64,000 nucleotides of DNA from Lachnospiraceae bacterium (GTDB lineage: Bacteria > Bacillota_A > Clostridia > Lachnospirales > Lachnospiraceae): the NCBI GenBank assembly GCA_021770615.1, contig JAETQR010000008.1:48819-112818 (forward strand). Reading direction: 5' to 3'. The notes under the pieces were generated by a model, which worked only from the letters and a program-made list of their open reading frames with translations, was not told the DNA's origin and made no database searches. Positions 1 to 9,390 of the stretch are shown piece by piece. Both the position numbers and the translations under genes were made by a program. How positions within the stretch are numbered: position 1 is the stretch's first letter; every line of letters starts with the position of its first letter.

Positions 1-1
1 T

Positions 2-709
2 GAGACAAATAAGGCGATGAATGAGCGGGTCGTGGGAATGGAAAGCTCTGTTCAGGAGTTTAAAGAGTATATCGAGATGTGGATCCATGAGATCAAGCTG
101 CCGATTTCTGCGCTGTCTCTTATGAATTATAATAAGCATACCGATTTTCAGGGATACAGGCGGCAGGTGGGAAAGATTTCAAATTATGTGGAACAGATTC
201 TGTATTATACAAGGGCGGATGCACCCCAGAAGGATTTTCTGATCAAAAAATGTCATGTGGAACAACTGGTGAATTCTGTCCTTCAGGCCAATAAAGATCT
301 GCTGATCGGAGAGAAATTTACGATTGAGAAAGAAAATACCGATGTTTTTATTATGTCAGATGCAAAATGGCTGCAGTTTATGCTGGGGCAGATCGTGAGT
401 AACAGTATAAAATACAGGGGGAATAAACCGGGGTATCTGAAATTTTCTGCCACAGAGGATAAAGAATGTGTGATGCTTTCGGTAGAGGATCATGGAATCG
501 GGGTAAAGGCCGGGGATTTAGAGAGAGTATTTGAGAAAACGTTTACCGGTGAAAACGGTAGAAAAATGCCATCATCGACAGGGATGGGGCTTTATATATG
601 CCGAAAGATGTGCCGGAAAATCGGGCATGAGATATGGATGGAATCGGAAGAAGGAAAATTTACCAGGGTGGTGCTTCGGTTTGGCAAGGATAATTATCTG
701 ATCCGGTGA
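2..709 (+). CDS. BceS-like sensor histidine kinase, 5'-truncated by the window edge
   Basis: The reading frame is open to the window edge, so only the kinase core is present. A phospho-acceptor segment MWIHEIKLPI lies near the start of the visible part, followed by an ILYYTRAD helix, the ATPase N-box (QIVSNSIKY), DHGIGV and a GMGLYICRKM glycine box. This is the pattern of the small intramembrane-sensing BceS/GraS kinases that work with peptide-antibiotic ABC transporters; the two N-terminal membrane helices would lie upstream of the window. Its response regulator is probably also upstream, because the next gene has its own downstream kinase. A BceAB-type transporter occurs only at 22.9 kb, so partnership with it is open. 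Confidence 0.85.
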   Translation, partial: ETNKAMNERVVGMESSVQEFKEYIEMWIHEIKLPISALSLMNYNKHTDFQGYRRQVGKISNYVEQILYYTRADAPQKDFLIKKCHVEQLVNSVLQANKDLLIGEKFTIEKENTDVFIMSDAKWLQFMLGQIVSNSIKYRGNKPGYLKFSATEDKECVMLSVEDHGIGVKAGDLERVFEKTFTGENGRKMPSSTGMGLYICRKMCRKIGHEIWMESEEGKFTRVVLRFGKDNYLIR

Positions 710-748
710 TAAAAATGGGATCGGACATACAGCCAGGGAGGGATATTT

Positions 749-1411
749 ATGGCAAACAATAAGGTGCTGATCGTAGAAGATGAGATTTCAATCGCAAAGA
801 TGATATCCATGAACCTCAGGGTGGCAGGATATGATATCACGATGTTTCATGATGGCAGGGAGGCGGCGGAAGCGCTCCGGAAGGAGCACGCATATGATAT
901 TGCCCTGCTTGATGTCATGCTTCCCGGGATGGATGGTTTTGCGCTGTTTGAAGTCGTGAAATCTTATGAGATCCCGGCGATCTTTCTGACTGCCAAAGAT
1001 GATATCGGTTCGAAAGTACAGGGGCTTCAGGGCGGGGCGGAAGATTATATCGTAAAACCTTTTGAGATGCTGGAACTTATGGTACGGATGGAGAAGGTAC
1101 TTGATCGGAATAAAAAACTTGGAGATGTTCTCCATGTATTGGACATTGAGATCAATCTGGCAGAGCATACCGTCAGAAAAAACGGGGAAGAAATTTTGCT
1201 AAAGCCGATGGAATTTGATCTGTTGTGTGTGCTGGCGAGAAATAAGAACATCGCAATCTCCAGAGAAGAGCTTTTACGCCGGGTATGGGGAGTTGACTAT
1301 GTCGGCGAGACGAGGACGGTGGATGTGCATATCGGACAGCTCCGCAAAAAGCTCTCTTTAAATGATAAGATAAAAACGGTTTCCAAGATGGGTTACAGGC
1401 TGGAGGAATGA
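749..1411 (+). CDS. OmpR-family response regulator
   Basis: The 220-residue protein has an N-terminal receiver domain (acidic pair ED at 10-11, phospho-acceptor D55 in LLDVMLPG, T81, K103 in the IVKPF motif). A C-terminal winged-helix DNA-binding domain follows (about 130-220, ending TVDVHIGQLRKKL and GYRLEE). A strong AGGGAGGG ribosome site precedes the ATG. It lies 4 bp before the histidine kinase at 1416, so the two form a two-component pair. The terminator after the kinase closes the transcript. The uncharacterised lipoprotein/ABC-export cluster just downstream is the most obvious candidate target, but that is inference from position. Confidence 0.9.
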   Translation: MANNKVLIVEDEISIAKMISMNLRVAGYDITMFHDGREAAEALRKEHAYDIALLDVMLPGMDGFALFEVVKSYEIPAIFLTAKDDIGSKVQGLQGGAEDYIVKPFEMLELMVRMEKVLDRNKKLGDVLHVLDIEINLAEHTVRKNGEEILLKPMEFDLLCVLARNKNIAISREELLRRVWGVDYVGETRTVDVHIGQLRKKLSLNDKIKTVSKMGYRLEE

Positions 1412-1415
1412 AGAG

Positions 1416-2804
1416 ATGCGGATCAAGACCAAAATGATTTTGATATGTTGTATCAGCGTACTATTTTCATCGGCTGTCTGTAGTGTGGTTGTTTATAGTC
1501 TGGTAAAAAACAGTTCTCTTAACGCAGCCGAAGCACAGGGGCTTAAAAATGCTTTGGTTGAGTTTTCAGACATAGAAGAGCGCATTGGGACATTATATGC
1601 GGGGAAGACAAATATCATTGATGAAGAAGTGATGAAATACATTTTGAAAGAGCAGAATGATGAGATGCTGGTCTGCTTTTCCGAAAGAGGTACGGAAGGG
1701 GAGGAAATTTTTAATTCCACGGTCTTTGAACAAAAAGATTTTGAACGGCTGAGTTACCATCCGGTGGAAGGAATCGTGACGGAAGTGGCACAAATGAAGT
1801 GGGAGGGAAAACATTTTTTGGTGTACTGCCAGACCGGACACTATGGCAGCTTTGTGTTTTACAGACTTGAAGATGTCAGCTATGTGTGGGAACGTATGAG
1901 ACTTTTGGGGCTGGGGCTTGTAATTTTGACTTGTGTCATCACGATGTTCGTCTGTTTTATGCTTTTTGTCATAATAAACAGGGTACTGTATCCTCTGCAA
2001 AAATTAAATGCCGGAGCAAAGCAGATTGCCAGAGGGCAGTATGATGAGAGGATCGCGGTAATGAGGAAGGATGAGATCGGAGAATTGAGCGATAATTTTA
2101 ACCAGATGGCAGAGGCGGTGCAGCACCGGACAGATCAACTGAAGGAGGCGGAGTGGAAACGAACTTTGTTTATGGGGGACTTAACACATGAGCTGAAGAC
2201 GCCGATGACTGCGATTTCCGGTTATGCCAGGACGCTTATGACGGTGAAGCTTTCTGAGGAGGATAAGGAAGAAGCGCTTTCTTATATTTATGAGGAGAGC
2301 TGTCGATTGGAGAGGCTCTCCCAGAAGATGATGAATCTGCTGCTTTTGGAGGATAAGGAGCAGATCAAGCGGGTAGAGGTGCCGGCTAAGACATTGTTTC
2401 ATAATGCGTCGGAGGCGTGCAGCCACAGTCTGGCGGAGGACGGGATTTTTCTGGAATGCCGGGAGGCGGGAGAGAACTTTCTTGTAGATGCGGATCTTTT
2501 TACGGAGGTGCTGATCAATCTGATCGACAACGCCAGAAAAGCAAGTAGAGAGGGAGGGCGGATCATCCTGTCTGCGTCTCCGGGTGTTATAGAGGTCAGG
2601 GATTTTGGAACCGGTATACCAGAGGAGGAGACAAAAAAGATTCTGGAACCTTTTTATATGATTGATAAGTCGAGGAGCAGAAAAAGCGGCGGTGCCGGCC
2701 TCGGGCTTGCGATCACGGCGATGATATTAAAGAAGCATGATTGCGAATTGCAGATCGAGAGCAGGGTGGGAGAGGGAACGAGGATGATTTTACAATTTGT
2801 TTAA
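1416..2804 (+). CDS. HAMP-containing sensor histidine kinase
   Basis: The 462-residue kinase has a first membrane helix (about 7-29), an extracytoplasmic domain of some 130 residues, a second helix (about 162-188), a HAMP linker (about 189-241), and a HisKA domain with H258 in GDLTHELKTPMT. The ATPase domain shows LIDNARKA, the G1 box RDFGTGIP and the G2 box GGAGLGLAI. It is the cognate kinase of the regulator ending 4 bp upstream. The sensor domain is not one I can name, so the signal is unknown. Length and domain order are normal for an EnvZ/PhoR-type kinase. Confidence 0.9.
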   Translation: MRIKTKMILICCISVLFSSAVCSVVVYSLVKNSSLNAAEAQGLKNALVEFSDIEERIGTLYAGKTNIIDEEVMKYILKEQNDEMLVCFSERGTEGEEIFNSTVFEQKDFERLSYHPVEGIVTEVAQMKWEGKHFLVYCQTGHYGSFVFYRLEDVSYVWERMRLLGLGLVILTCVITMFVCFMLFVIINRVLYPLQKLNAGAKQIARGQYDERIAVMRKDEIGELSDNFNQMAEAVQHRTDQLKEAEWKRTLFMGDLTHELKTPMTAISGYARTLMTVKLSEEDKEEALSYIYEESCRLERLSQKMMNLLLLEDKEQIKRVEVPAKTLFHNASEACSHSLAEDGIFLECREAGENFLVDADLFTEVLINLIDNARKASREGGRIILSASPGVIEVRDFGTGIPEEETKKILEPFYMIDKSRSRKSGGAGLGLAITAMILKKHDCELQIESRVGEGTRMILQFV

Positions 2805-2825
2805 AAAGCGATGAATACTTGGTGC

Positions 2826-2862
2826 AAACGTCCATGTTATGATACAGATAACATGGACGTTT
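2826..2862 (+). terminator. Perfect 15-bp hairpin after the two-component pair
   Basis: Arms 2826-2840 and 2848-2862 are exact reverse complements around a 7-nt loop (GATACAG), followed by TTTATTTATAG. It sits 22 bp after the kinase stop and 57 bp before the next gene. The tract after the stem is T-rich but not pure T, so it may be a weaker terminator or an attenuator for the downstream cluster. Confidence 0.7.
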
Positions 2863-2918
2863 ATTTATAGTGATGCTGGTGGAAGCATCATGGAAAGAAA
2901 GGACAGGAGGAATCCGAT

Positions 2919-4466
2919 ATGCGAAAAAGAAGAAGGATGGCGCTGGTGCTATCATGGTTTATTGCTCTTATGCTGGCGGGTTGTGCTGATAATCCGGAGA
3001 GGTCAGTTGTCAAAGAAAAAAATATGGATAAAATGCTAGGGGAAGCTGCGGCGGGGAATGGGGAGGAGTCGTATGATGAGGTAAAAGAAGAGGTAAAAAA
3101 ATATGAAACTTATCAGACCCGCATCGAGGATAAGAATCTGAAAGTTGTGGCAGAGGTAGATGCAAAGGTAGAGATTCCGGAAGTAGAGAAGCTTTCCGTT
3201 TACCGGGTGAGTGCGAAAAAGATCGATCAGAAATTTCTGGATCGTTTCCGGGAGACGCTGACACCGGAGGTACCTTATTACGAAGGAAGAAAAAAGAATG
3301 CCAGGACAAAATCCGTGGTTGCCAAAGAACTGAAGCAAATGGAGAAAGAACTGGAAACGGAAAAAAAGTCAGCAGATCAGGAATACCTGGAGGAATATGA
3401 GGGACGGATCGCAGATCTGAAAGAAGAGTATAAAAGCGCACCGGAGGTTTCACGGCTCACAGATTACCCATCAGACCAGAAGATCCAAAGTATCCGGAAG
3501 CTATATGATAGCGACCCGAAGGATACGTTTTTTGAGTGGCTGCATGAACTGCATGGCGACGGGGAGATGTTTTATGGGGTAAGTGACGGAAGTAGTGGAG
3601 AATATCATACGCTGTATATGCAAAATTCAGCAAATTATGGGAATTGCCTGCGATATGAATGCAGTAAAAATGATTGTGAGTCTCCTACGATTTTGTATCA
3701 TGCAGATGTCGAGAATGACATTTCGTATATGCTTCCATGGAAGGAAGAGGAAGAGCCGGATTTTTCAAAAACCGGGATTGAGATGGAAGAAGGAATATCA
3801 CTGCAGCGTGCGGATAACGAACCGCTTACACTGAGTGAGGCGGAAGCGGAGGAGCAGGTAAATACGCTTCTTAGCCAGCTTGGATTGAAGGATTATGCGT
3901 GTTATGAAAAGGGGAAATACTCGCAGTTAGTAGGGAACCGTGCTGGGAAGAAAGATATGATATACCGTGATGTCTACCGGTTTTTATACCTGAGAAAGCT
4001 GGACGGGGTTTTTGTAAATAATCAGGCAGGGTTTAAACTGACCGACGAGTGGCGGGGAAATAGTTATGTGAAAAAGATGTGGGGAAGTGAGGCGATCGCA
4101 GTAACCGTAAACGATAATGGAATTGCAGACTTTTTTTATCTGTCCCCTCTTTCTGTCGATGAGACTGTGGTGAAAAAGAGCCATATCAAATCGTTTGATG
4201 AGATCAAGCAGACATTTGAGAAAATGGTGGTGATCAAAAATACGCCGGAAGACAAAGAGGACGGAACGGTGGCGATAAAGGTGACAGATGTAAGGCTCGT
4301 TTATACAAGGATCAGTGAGAAGGACAGTTTTGATACGGGGCTTGTAGTCCCTGTGTGGGATTTTGAGGGGACGATCACGGATGAATTTGGACAGGAAGAA
4401 ACAGGCAATATTCTTTCGATTAATGCGATTGACGGGTCTGTGATCGATCAGAGACTGGGCTATTGA
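2919..4466 (+). CDS. Large lipoprotein of unknown function, first gene of an ABC-export cluster
   Basis: The 515-residue protein starts with an RKRRR-charged signal peptide and a lipobox (LAGC, lipidated C22), so it should be anchored outside the membrane. The region of about 60-190 is rich in Lys/Glu and probably helical; residues 200-510 look globular. I do not recognise a named domain; similar lipoproteins of unknown function occur beside ABC permeases in Lachnospiraceae. The stop is followed after one base by the ATG of a permease gene, which implies translational coupling. A role as extracellular partner of the exporter at 4468-6636 is inferred from position only. Confidence 0.75.
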   Translation: MRKRRRMALVLSWFIALMLAGCADNPERSVVKEKNMDKMLGEAAAGNGEESYDEVKEEVKKYETYQTRIEDKNLKVVAEVDAKVEIPEVEKLSVYRVSAKKIDQKFLDRFRETLTPEVPYYEGRKKNARTKSVVAKELKQMEKELETEKKSADQEYLEEYEGRIADLKEEYKSAPEVSRLTDYPSDQKIQSIRKLYDSDPKDTFFEWLHELHGDGEMFYGVSDGSSGEYHTLYMQNSANYGNCLRYECSKNDCESPTILYHADVENDISYMLPWKEEEEPDFSKTGIEMEEGISLQRADNEPLTLSEAEAEEQVNTLLSQLGLKDYACYEKGKYSQLVGNRAGKKDMIYRDVYRFLYLRKLDGVFVNNQAGFKLTDEWRGNSYVKKMWGSEAIAVTVNDNGIADFFYLSPLSVDETVVKKSHIKSFDEIKQTFEKMVVIKNTPEDKEDGTVAIKVTDVRLVYTRISEKDSFDTGLVVPVWDFEGTITDEFGQEETGNILSINAIDGSVIDQRLGY

Positions 4467-4467
4467 T

Positions 4468-5097
4468 ATGAATAGTTTCGAGACAGATTTAAAACGTGCA
4501 TTTGGCAGTGTGAATTTTATCGCGGGATTATTGACAGCATGTATCATTCTCAGGTTGTCCGGTGCAGGATCGGAGATGTTTCGGATCAGTGTCCCCGTTC
4601 TGGCGTCCCTGCCCTATTCGACGGCATGGCTTGGGGATTATCAGAGTGGCTATATCAAAGAATATCTGCCGCGCTGTGGAAGAACATCTTATATATTGGG
4701 AAAGTTTTTGTCCTGTGGTATAAGTGGTGGAGTTCTGCTTACGGCGGCCTGCGTTCTTTGTGTGCGGGAAAGTGAGAGTGACGGGGAAGTGACAGTGAGG
4801 TTTCTTCTTATATTTATTTCCGGTATGCTGTGGGCAGTCGTGTCGGCGACGCTTGCTGCTGCCTCAAATAACCGGTGTGTTGCCTATGGTGGTGGTTTTG
4901 TCCTGTTTTATGTGCTCGTCATATTATACCAGCGTTATTTCAAGACATTGTACTGCCTGTATCCGGTAGAATGGTATGCGCCGGAGCATACGTGGGTATT
5001 CGGGGACACAGGGATCGTACTGATGCTTGCGGGCATGATCTTGTTAGTCGGCATTCTTTATTACGAAGTACTTAGGAGGTGTATGGAGCGTGTATAA
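4468..5097 (+). CDS. ABC-2-like membrane permease subunit
   Basis: The 209-residue protein is mostly hydrophobic, with about six predicted membrane segments. A cytoplasmic stretch GDYQSGYIKEYLPRCGRT followed by YILGKFLSC resembles the coupling region of small ABC-2 permeases in lantibiotic or bacitracin-type exporters. It has no good ribosome site of its own, but its ATG lies one base after the upstream stop, so it is probably translated by coupling. It overlaps the next permease gene by 8 bp. With the ATPase at 6001 it should form an ABC exporter; the substrate is unknown. Confidence 0.7.
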   Translation: MNSFETDLKRAFGSVNFIAGLLTACIILRLSGAGSEMFRISVPVLASLPYSTAWLGDYQSGYIKEYLPRCGRTSYILGKFLSCGISGGVLLTAACVLCVRESESDGEVTVRFLLIFISGMLWAVVSATLAAASNNRCVAYGGGFVLFYVLVILYQRYFKTLYCLYPVEWYAPEHTWVFGDTGIVLMLAGMILLVGILYYEVLRRCMERV

Positions 5098-5998
5098 GAT
5101 CCGGCAGGTTTTTTGCATCGCCAGGGAAGATTTTCGGAAATGGCACAGGAATCCGCAGATTGTGTTATGTTTTCTGCTTGCCTTTATCTTTTGCTTTTTA
5201 TTGTCGGATAAAGTGATGCAGTTTGCACAGACACACGGGACTTATTTGCAGGGCATGGAGGCCTTTATATGGACGTTTGGTGATTCCCAGTCAGTACTTG
5301 CTATTTCGATTCTTTTGCTCCTTCTCTTCTCCAACATGCCGGTTCTTTCCAATGAGGTTCCGTATTTTATGGTGAGGACGGACAGAAGGGTATGGATGTT
5401 TGGGCAGATTTTGTATTTGATCTCGGCGACATTTTGTTTTATGCTTTTTATCCTTGTCGCTACGGTTTTTTTGTCGGCGGGCAGGGCATATCCGGCAAAC
5501 CTCTGGAGTGATACGGCGGCGATCTTAGGTTATTCAGGAAATGGGGAAAAACTGGCCATACCGGCGTTTGTGAAGGTACTGGAACTGACAGACCCCTATC
5601 ATTGTACCCTGCATATTTTCCTTTTGATAACAGGCTATGCGGTGACGATGGCAGGTATTATTTTATTCCTGAACCTCTGCAGGCGTAATGGAGGAATGGC
5701 AGGGGGCGTTATCTTTACGGCATTCGGTATTTTGATGAATCCGGATATTGTGGCAGACTGGTTTGGAATATCCATAGAGAGAATGCGTTTTGCCAATATT
5801 TTGAGTGGATGGATCTCGCCTCTTAATCACGCCACCTATTATATGCACAGTTTTGGCTATGATAATCTGCCCAAGCTGTGGCAGTCTTATTTATTTTTCT
5901 TTGTCGTGAGTGCAGCGCTTTTTGCAGGATCCCTTATAAAAATAAAAAACTATCCGTTTCAGTTCACCGGTACGGATTTGAAAATGGGAGGATTTTGA
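5090..5998 (+). CDS. ABC-2-like membrane permease subunit, GTG start
   Basis: The start is a GTG at 5090 with AGGAGGT ten bases upstream, overlapping the preceding gene by 8 bp. The 302-residue product has about six membrane segments (hydrophobic stretches near 22-45, 65-90, 105-130, 165-195, 200-220 and 265-285) with a cytoplasmic loop near VPYFMVRTDRRVWMFGQ, typical of ABC-2 permeases. It is the second, different permease of the cluster, so the transporter may be a heterodimer with the 4468 product. The ATPase gene starts 2 bp after its stop. Confidence 0.7.
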   Translation: MYKIRQVFCIAREDFRKWHRNPQIVLCFLLAFIFCFLLSDKVMQFAQTHGTYLQGMEAFIWTFGDSQSVLAISILLLLLFSNMPVLSNEVPYFMVRTDRRVWMFGQILYLISATFCFMLFILVATVFLSAGRAYPANLWSDTAAILGYSGNGEKLAIPAFVKVLELTDPYHCTLHIFLLITGYAVTMAGIILFLNLCRRNGGMAGGVIFTAFGILMNPDIVADWFGISIERMRFANILSGWISPLNHATYYMHSFGYDNLPKLWQSYLFFFVVSAALFAGSLIKIKNYPFQFTGTDLKMGGF

Positions 5999-6000
5999 GA

Positions 6001-6636
6001 ATGGAGAAAATGAAGGGGATTGAAGTGAGACATGTTTATAAATCGTTTGGGAGGGAAGAGGTGCTTAAGGATATCAGCTTTTCGATTCCGCCCGGAAGCA
6101 TTTATGGCGTGGTCGGAAATAATGGCAGTGGGAAGACAGTACTTATGAAATGTATATGTGGTTTTATGAAATGTGACAGAGGAGTTATTTTTGTAAATGG
6201 ACAAAAGGTGGGAAGGGAGGTGGATTTTCCAGACCGGCTCGGTGTGATCATAGAGACGCCCGGCTTTATTCCGAATCTGTCAGGATATAAAAATTTAAAA
6301 ATTCTTGCCTCTTTGAAAGGACGGATCGGAAAATGGGAAATTCAGGAGACAATGAGAAAGGTGGGATTGAGACCGGAACTGAAAAAGCCGGTGGCAAAAT
6401 ATTCTCTTGGAATGAGACAGAGACTGGGGATCGCCCAGGCGATCATGGAAGATCCGGATGTACTTGTTCTGGATGAGCCCCTTAACGGGCTGGATAAATA
6501 CGGGGTCGTGGAAATACGGGAACTGCTTCAGGGGCTGAAAGCAGCGGGCAAATCAATTTTGCTCGCCAGCCATAATGCAAAAGATATCGAAGTGTTGTGT
6601 GACCATGTAAAAGATTTAACGTTGGAAAGGGAATGA
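6001..6636 (+). CDS. ABC transporter ATP-binding protein
   Basis: The ATG at 6001 is preferred over an upstream in-frame start because GGGAGG lies just before it and the earlier region codes for the permease. The 211-residue ATPase has Walker A (GNNGSGKT), the signature motif YSLGMRQRLGIAQ, Walker B (VLVLDEPLNGLD) and a switch histidine (LASHNAKD). It is short, lacking the usual C-terminal extension. This is the energising subunit for the two permeases upstream. The closest general group is the bacitracin/lantibiotic export ATPases (CcmA-like); the substrate cannot be read from the sequence. Confidence 0.9.
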   Translation: MEKMKGIEVRHVYKSFGREEVLKDISFSIPPGSIYGVVGNNGSGKTVLMKCICGFMKCDRGVIFVNGQKVGREVDFPDRLGVIIETPGFIPNLSGYKNLKILASLKGRIGKWEIQETMRKVGLRPELKKPVAKYSLGMRQRLGIAQAIMEDPDVLVLDEPLNGLDKYGVVEIRELLQGLKAAGKSILLASHNAKDIEVLCDHVKDLTLERE

Positions 6637-8546
6637 AGAGGATGAGACGATTGAAATGGAAAAGGGGAATGGCAATTTTGTGCCTTGTGGCAGGACTCAT
6701 TTTGCAGGCAGGCCCGGATGGTTTTTGTGCAGGTTCTGCCGAACAGGGGAAGGAAGCAGTGGCGGGGCAGGACGAATTGTCAGAGGACGGGAAACAGGGA
6801 GCATCCGACGGCGGAGGTACAGGATTTGCCATTGACAGCCAGAATGTGTATGAGGGAATGGAAAAATCGTGGTCTCAGGGATATGTTCCGAAGATTGAAA
6901 AGAGGAAAGCGGTCGTGGTGCTTCCGCTGCAGGCAAAACGTAAATTGTCCGGGAACCAGATCACGGCATCCCTTTCTTTGGGGGAATCGGAACATCTGCC
7001 ATTTGTGCAAAAAAATTATGAGAAAATAGTTTCGTATGGATACCATAAGACAAAAAAGGGGGGTGCATTGTCAGGATGCTGGCTTGTTGTGTTTCACCTG
7101 GAGTTAGAGGAGGAGCGCTATAACGGAGATTACCCTGTGACCGTGTCTGTTCATGCCCGGGACGAGGAGGGCGGTGAGATTTATCAGGAGTTTACTGTAC
7201 ATGTCACCATTACGAATGGCGTGGGAAAACAGGATCTGTCAGATGGCAGTGGGGGATTTGCCATTGATAACCAGAGGATATATAAAGGAATGGAGAAACC
7301 ATATTCCAGAGGGTATGTTCCGGTGATCCGGGGAGATCGGGCAGTTATCGTGCTTCCGTTACAGGCAAAGCGTAAGTTGTCCGGAAACCGGATGGCAGTT
7401 TCCCTTTCTTTTGGAGAATCAGAGCACTCACCATTTGTGCAAAAAAATTATGAAAAGGAAGTAAAATTTAAATATCATAAGACCGGGAAAAATGGAAAAA
7501 GGACAGGGGGTTATCTGGTCACTTTCCCGGTGAAATTAAAAAAGAAGCGTTATAATGGAAATTATCCTGTGACGTTATCTGTCTGTGCAGAGGATAAAGA
7601 TGGGAATGAACTCCATCAGGATTTTACGGTATACGTCGTTATCAAGGATGGAAAGAAGGCCGGTGCGGATGCCGGGGGTGGCGAAGGGAAGCAGGCTCAG
7701 TTTGCTCCCAGGGTTATGATCGAATCCTGCCGGTTTTCTGAAAAAAAGATCTTGTGCGGACAAAAATTTACTGCAAAACTTACGCTGAGAAATACAAGTA
7801 AGACAGATCCTGTAAAAAATATGCTCGTGACTGTCGTGCCGGATGAGAATATAGAGCTGTGCGGGGAAACAGGCAGCGCGTATGTGGAGGAGCTGGGAAG
7901 TGGAGGAAGCTGTGAATTGTCATTTGTATTTCGTGTAAAAGCGGCAGCGCCCTGTGGACAGTACAGTGTCGGAATTACGATGGATTATGCGGATGGCAGG
8001 GGAACTTCTTATACGTTAGAAGATGCGGTGAAAGTGTCAGCAGAGCAACAGACAAAGATTGAGATCGCCCCGCACTGTGTGCCAAAGGAAATACAAATGG
8101 GAGAGACGGTGGATCTGCAGACACAGGTGATGAATCTGGGAAAGGGAAAGCTTTATAATGTCCGTGCCATGCTGGAAGCGGATGGACTGTCACCTTCCGG
8201 ACTGGCGTTTATCGGGGATATTGAAGCCGGGACATCGATGACGGGCAGCATGGAATTTACCGCAGAAGGGCTTTCGGGAGAGTTCTTATATGGCACAACG
8301 CAGGGAAAGATAACCTTTTATTATGAGGATGAGGCGGGGAAAGAGATGACACAGGAACAACGTTTTGAAACATCGATCGTGTCTCCGCTAAAAGAAGAGA
8401 AAACGAACCGGCAGACAGACGATACCGGACAATGGTGGGTGATCATGACGGTTATTGCGGTACTCCTCATTTTGGCAGCAGTCATAGTTGTTGTGAGAAG
8501 GTTACGACAGGATAAGACAGGAGAAGCAGAAGAGAATGAAAAATAA
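6633..8546 (+). CDS. Membrane-anchored surface protein with duplicated domain and CARDB-like region
   Basis: The 637-residue protein has a signal peptide (about 1-33). Two copies of a domain of about 130 residues follow, each opening with GFAID and containing the YVP...LPLQAKRKLSGN and PFVQKNYEK motifs (DNA about 6819-7215 and 7254-7650). Two tandem beta-rich segments resembling CARDB/NEW3 adhesion-type domains follow (about 355-595). A C-terminal membrane helix (about 605-625) with an RRLRQDK stop-transfer tail anchors it. The ATG overlaps the ATPase stop. It probably forms the extracellular arm of the exporter cluster. The duplicated domain is not one I can name. Confidence 0.7.
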   Translation: MKRMRRLKWKRGMAILCLVAGLILQAGPDGFCAGSAEQGKEAVAGQDELSEDGKQGASDGGGTGFAIDSQNVYEGMEKSWSQGYVPKIEKRKAVVVLPLQAKRKLSGNQITASLSLGESEHLPFVQKNYEKIVSYGYHKTKKGGALSGCWLVVFHLELEEERYNGDYPVTVSVHARDEEGGEIYQEFTVHVTITNGVGKQDLSDGSGGFAIDNQRIYKGMEKPYSRGYVPVIRGDRAVIVLPLQAKRKLSGNRMAVSLSFGESEHSPFVQKNYEKEVKFKYHKTGKNGKRTGGYLVTFPVKLKKKRYNGNYPVTLSVCAEDKDGNELHQDFTVYVVIKDGKKAGADAGGGEGKQAQFAPRVMIESCRFSEKKILCGQKFTAKLTLRNTSKTDPVKNMLVTVVPDENIELCGETGSAYVEELGSGGSCELSFVFRVKAAAPCGQYSVGITMDYADGRGTSYTLEDAVKVSAEQQTKIEIAPHCVPKEIQMGETVDLQTQVMNLGKGKLYNVRAMLEADGLSPSGLAFIGDIEAGTSMTGSMEFTAEGLSGEFLYGTTQGKITFYYEDEAGKEMTQEQRFETSIVSPLKEEKTNRQTDDTGQWWVIMTVIAVLLILAAVIVVVRRLRQDKTGEAEENEK

Positions 8547-9390
8547 GATCCGGTATTTTTTAAAACTCAGAAAACAAAATGATGTGGTGAAATGGATCTG
8601 TATCTTTGTGTTGTCAGGAGCCGCATTTTTGATCAGTGCGGCGTGTCATATAAGGGCGATCTACCGTTATGTAAATACTCCGGCAGAATATGTATTGGCC
8701 GGAGAGAGTGTGATATCGCAAAGGCGGGTAGATGAATTATGGAAGAGTAAGGATGTGGCCATGGTGAGCCGGCAGCTGGAGGTTCCGGTATCCATATCCT
8801 GTCAGGGAGCAGTGGCGGACATAACGGCTACGGTGCTTTCCGAAGAATATATTGAGGGAATGTGTGGAGCGGAAGCTTTAGCCGGAACGAAAAAGATCTA
8901 TATGAATGAAACCGCCTTTCGGGAATTACAGTTTACGTTATCGGAGAATCATGTGGATATACAGAGCGTGGGACAGACAGATGACGTTCCGGAATACGAT
9001 ATCCGTTATTTTATGGCAGAGGCCACGAAGGATCCGGAGGGAGAGGAGGCGACCAGGCCGGATTATAAAACAGCGAAGCTTATCGTGCAGAAGACAGGGC
9101 AGCAGGGAGAGGAGTGTGCTGTTTTTATGGCGGGGACAGACAGCTGGCTTTTAAAGGAGGCCTGCAGCCTGCGGGTGCAGTTTACAAAACATGATCTGGA
9201 TGGACTTCATGTCGACTGGCTAAAGAAGCTGGGATATGTGATCGAGAATGAGGAGATGGTAGTTGCGGAGGAGTATGAGATACAGCAGGAGCTGCTTCAT
9301 GTCCGGTATGGGCTGCTTTGTTTTGCAATCTGCCTGGCGGCAGTGTTTGTGTTAGCACGGAAATCAATTTGGGACGGCCACAATTTATGA
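8536..9390 (+). CDS. Membrane protein of unknown function closing the export cluster
   Basis: The 284-residue protein overlaps the preceding gene by 11 bp. It has an N-terminal membrane helix (about 20-42), an extracytoplasmic region of some 200 residues, and a C-terminal helix (about 258-276). That is the topology of the extracytoplasmic domains in MacB/FtsX-like permeases, but with only two helices. I recognise no named family. The last nine codons (KSIWDGHNL) and the stop lie inside the left arm of a long palindromic element (9361-9608). Either the natural C-terminus was copied to make the inverted arm, or the element replaced the original end. Confidence 0.65.
   Translation: MKNKIRYFLKLRKQNDVVKWICIFVLSGAAFLISAACHIRAIYRYVNTPAEYVLAGESVISQRRVDELWKSKDVAMVSRQLEVPVSISCQGAVADITATVLSEEYIEGMCGAEALAGTKKIYMNETAFRELQFTLSENHVDIQSVGQTDDVPEYDIRYFMAEATKDPEGEEATRPDYKTAKLIVQKTGQQGEECAVFMAGTDSWLLKEACSLRVQFTKHDLDGLHVDWLKKLGYVIENEEMVVAEEYEIQQELLHVRYGLLCFAICLAAVFVLARKSIWDGHNL

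Noticed and set aside
2839..3039. Small open frame upstream of the 2919 lipoprotein
   Set aside because: It starts within the terminator hairpin and overlaps the lipoprotein in another frame; the lipoprotein has a signal peptide, a lipobox and a better start.
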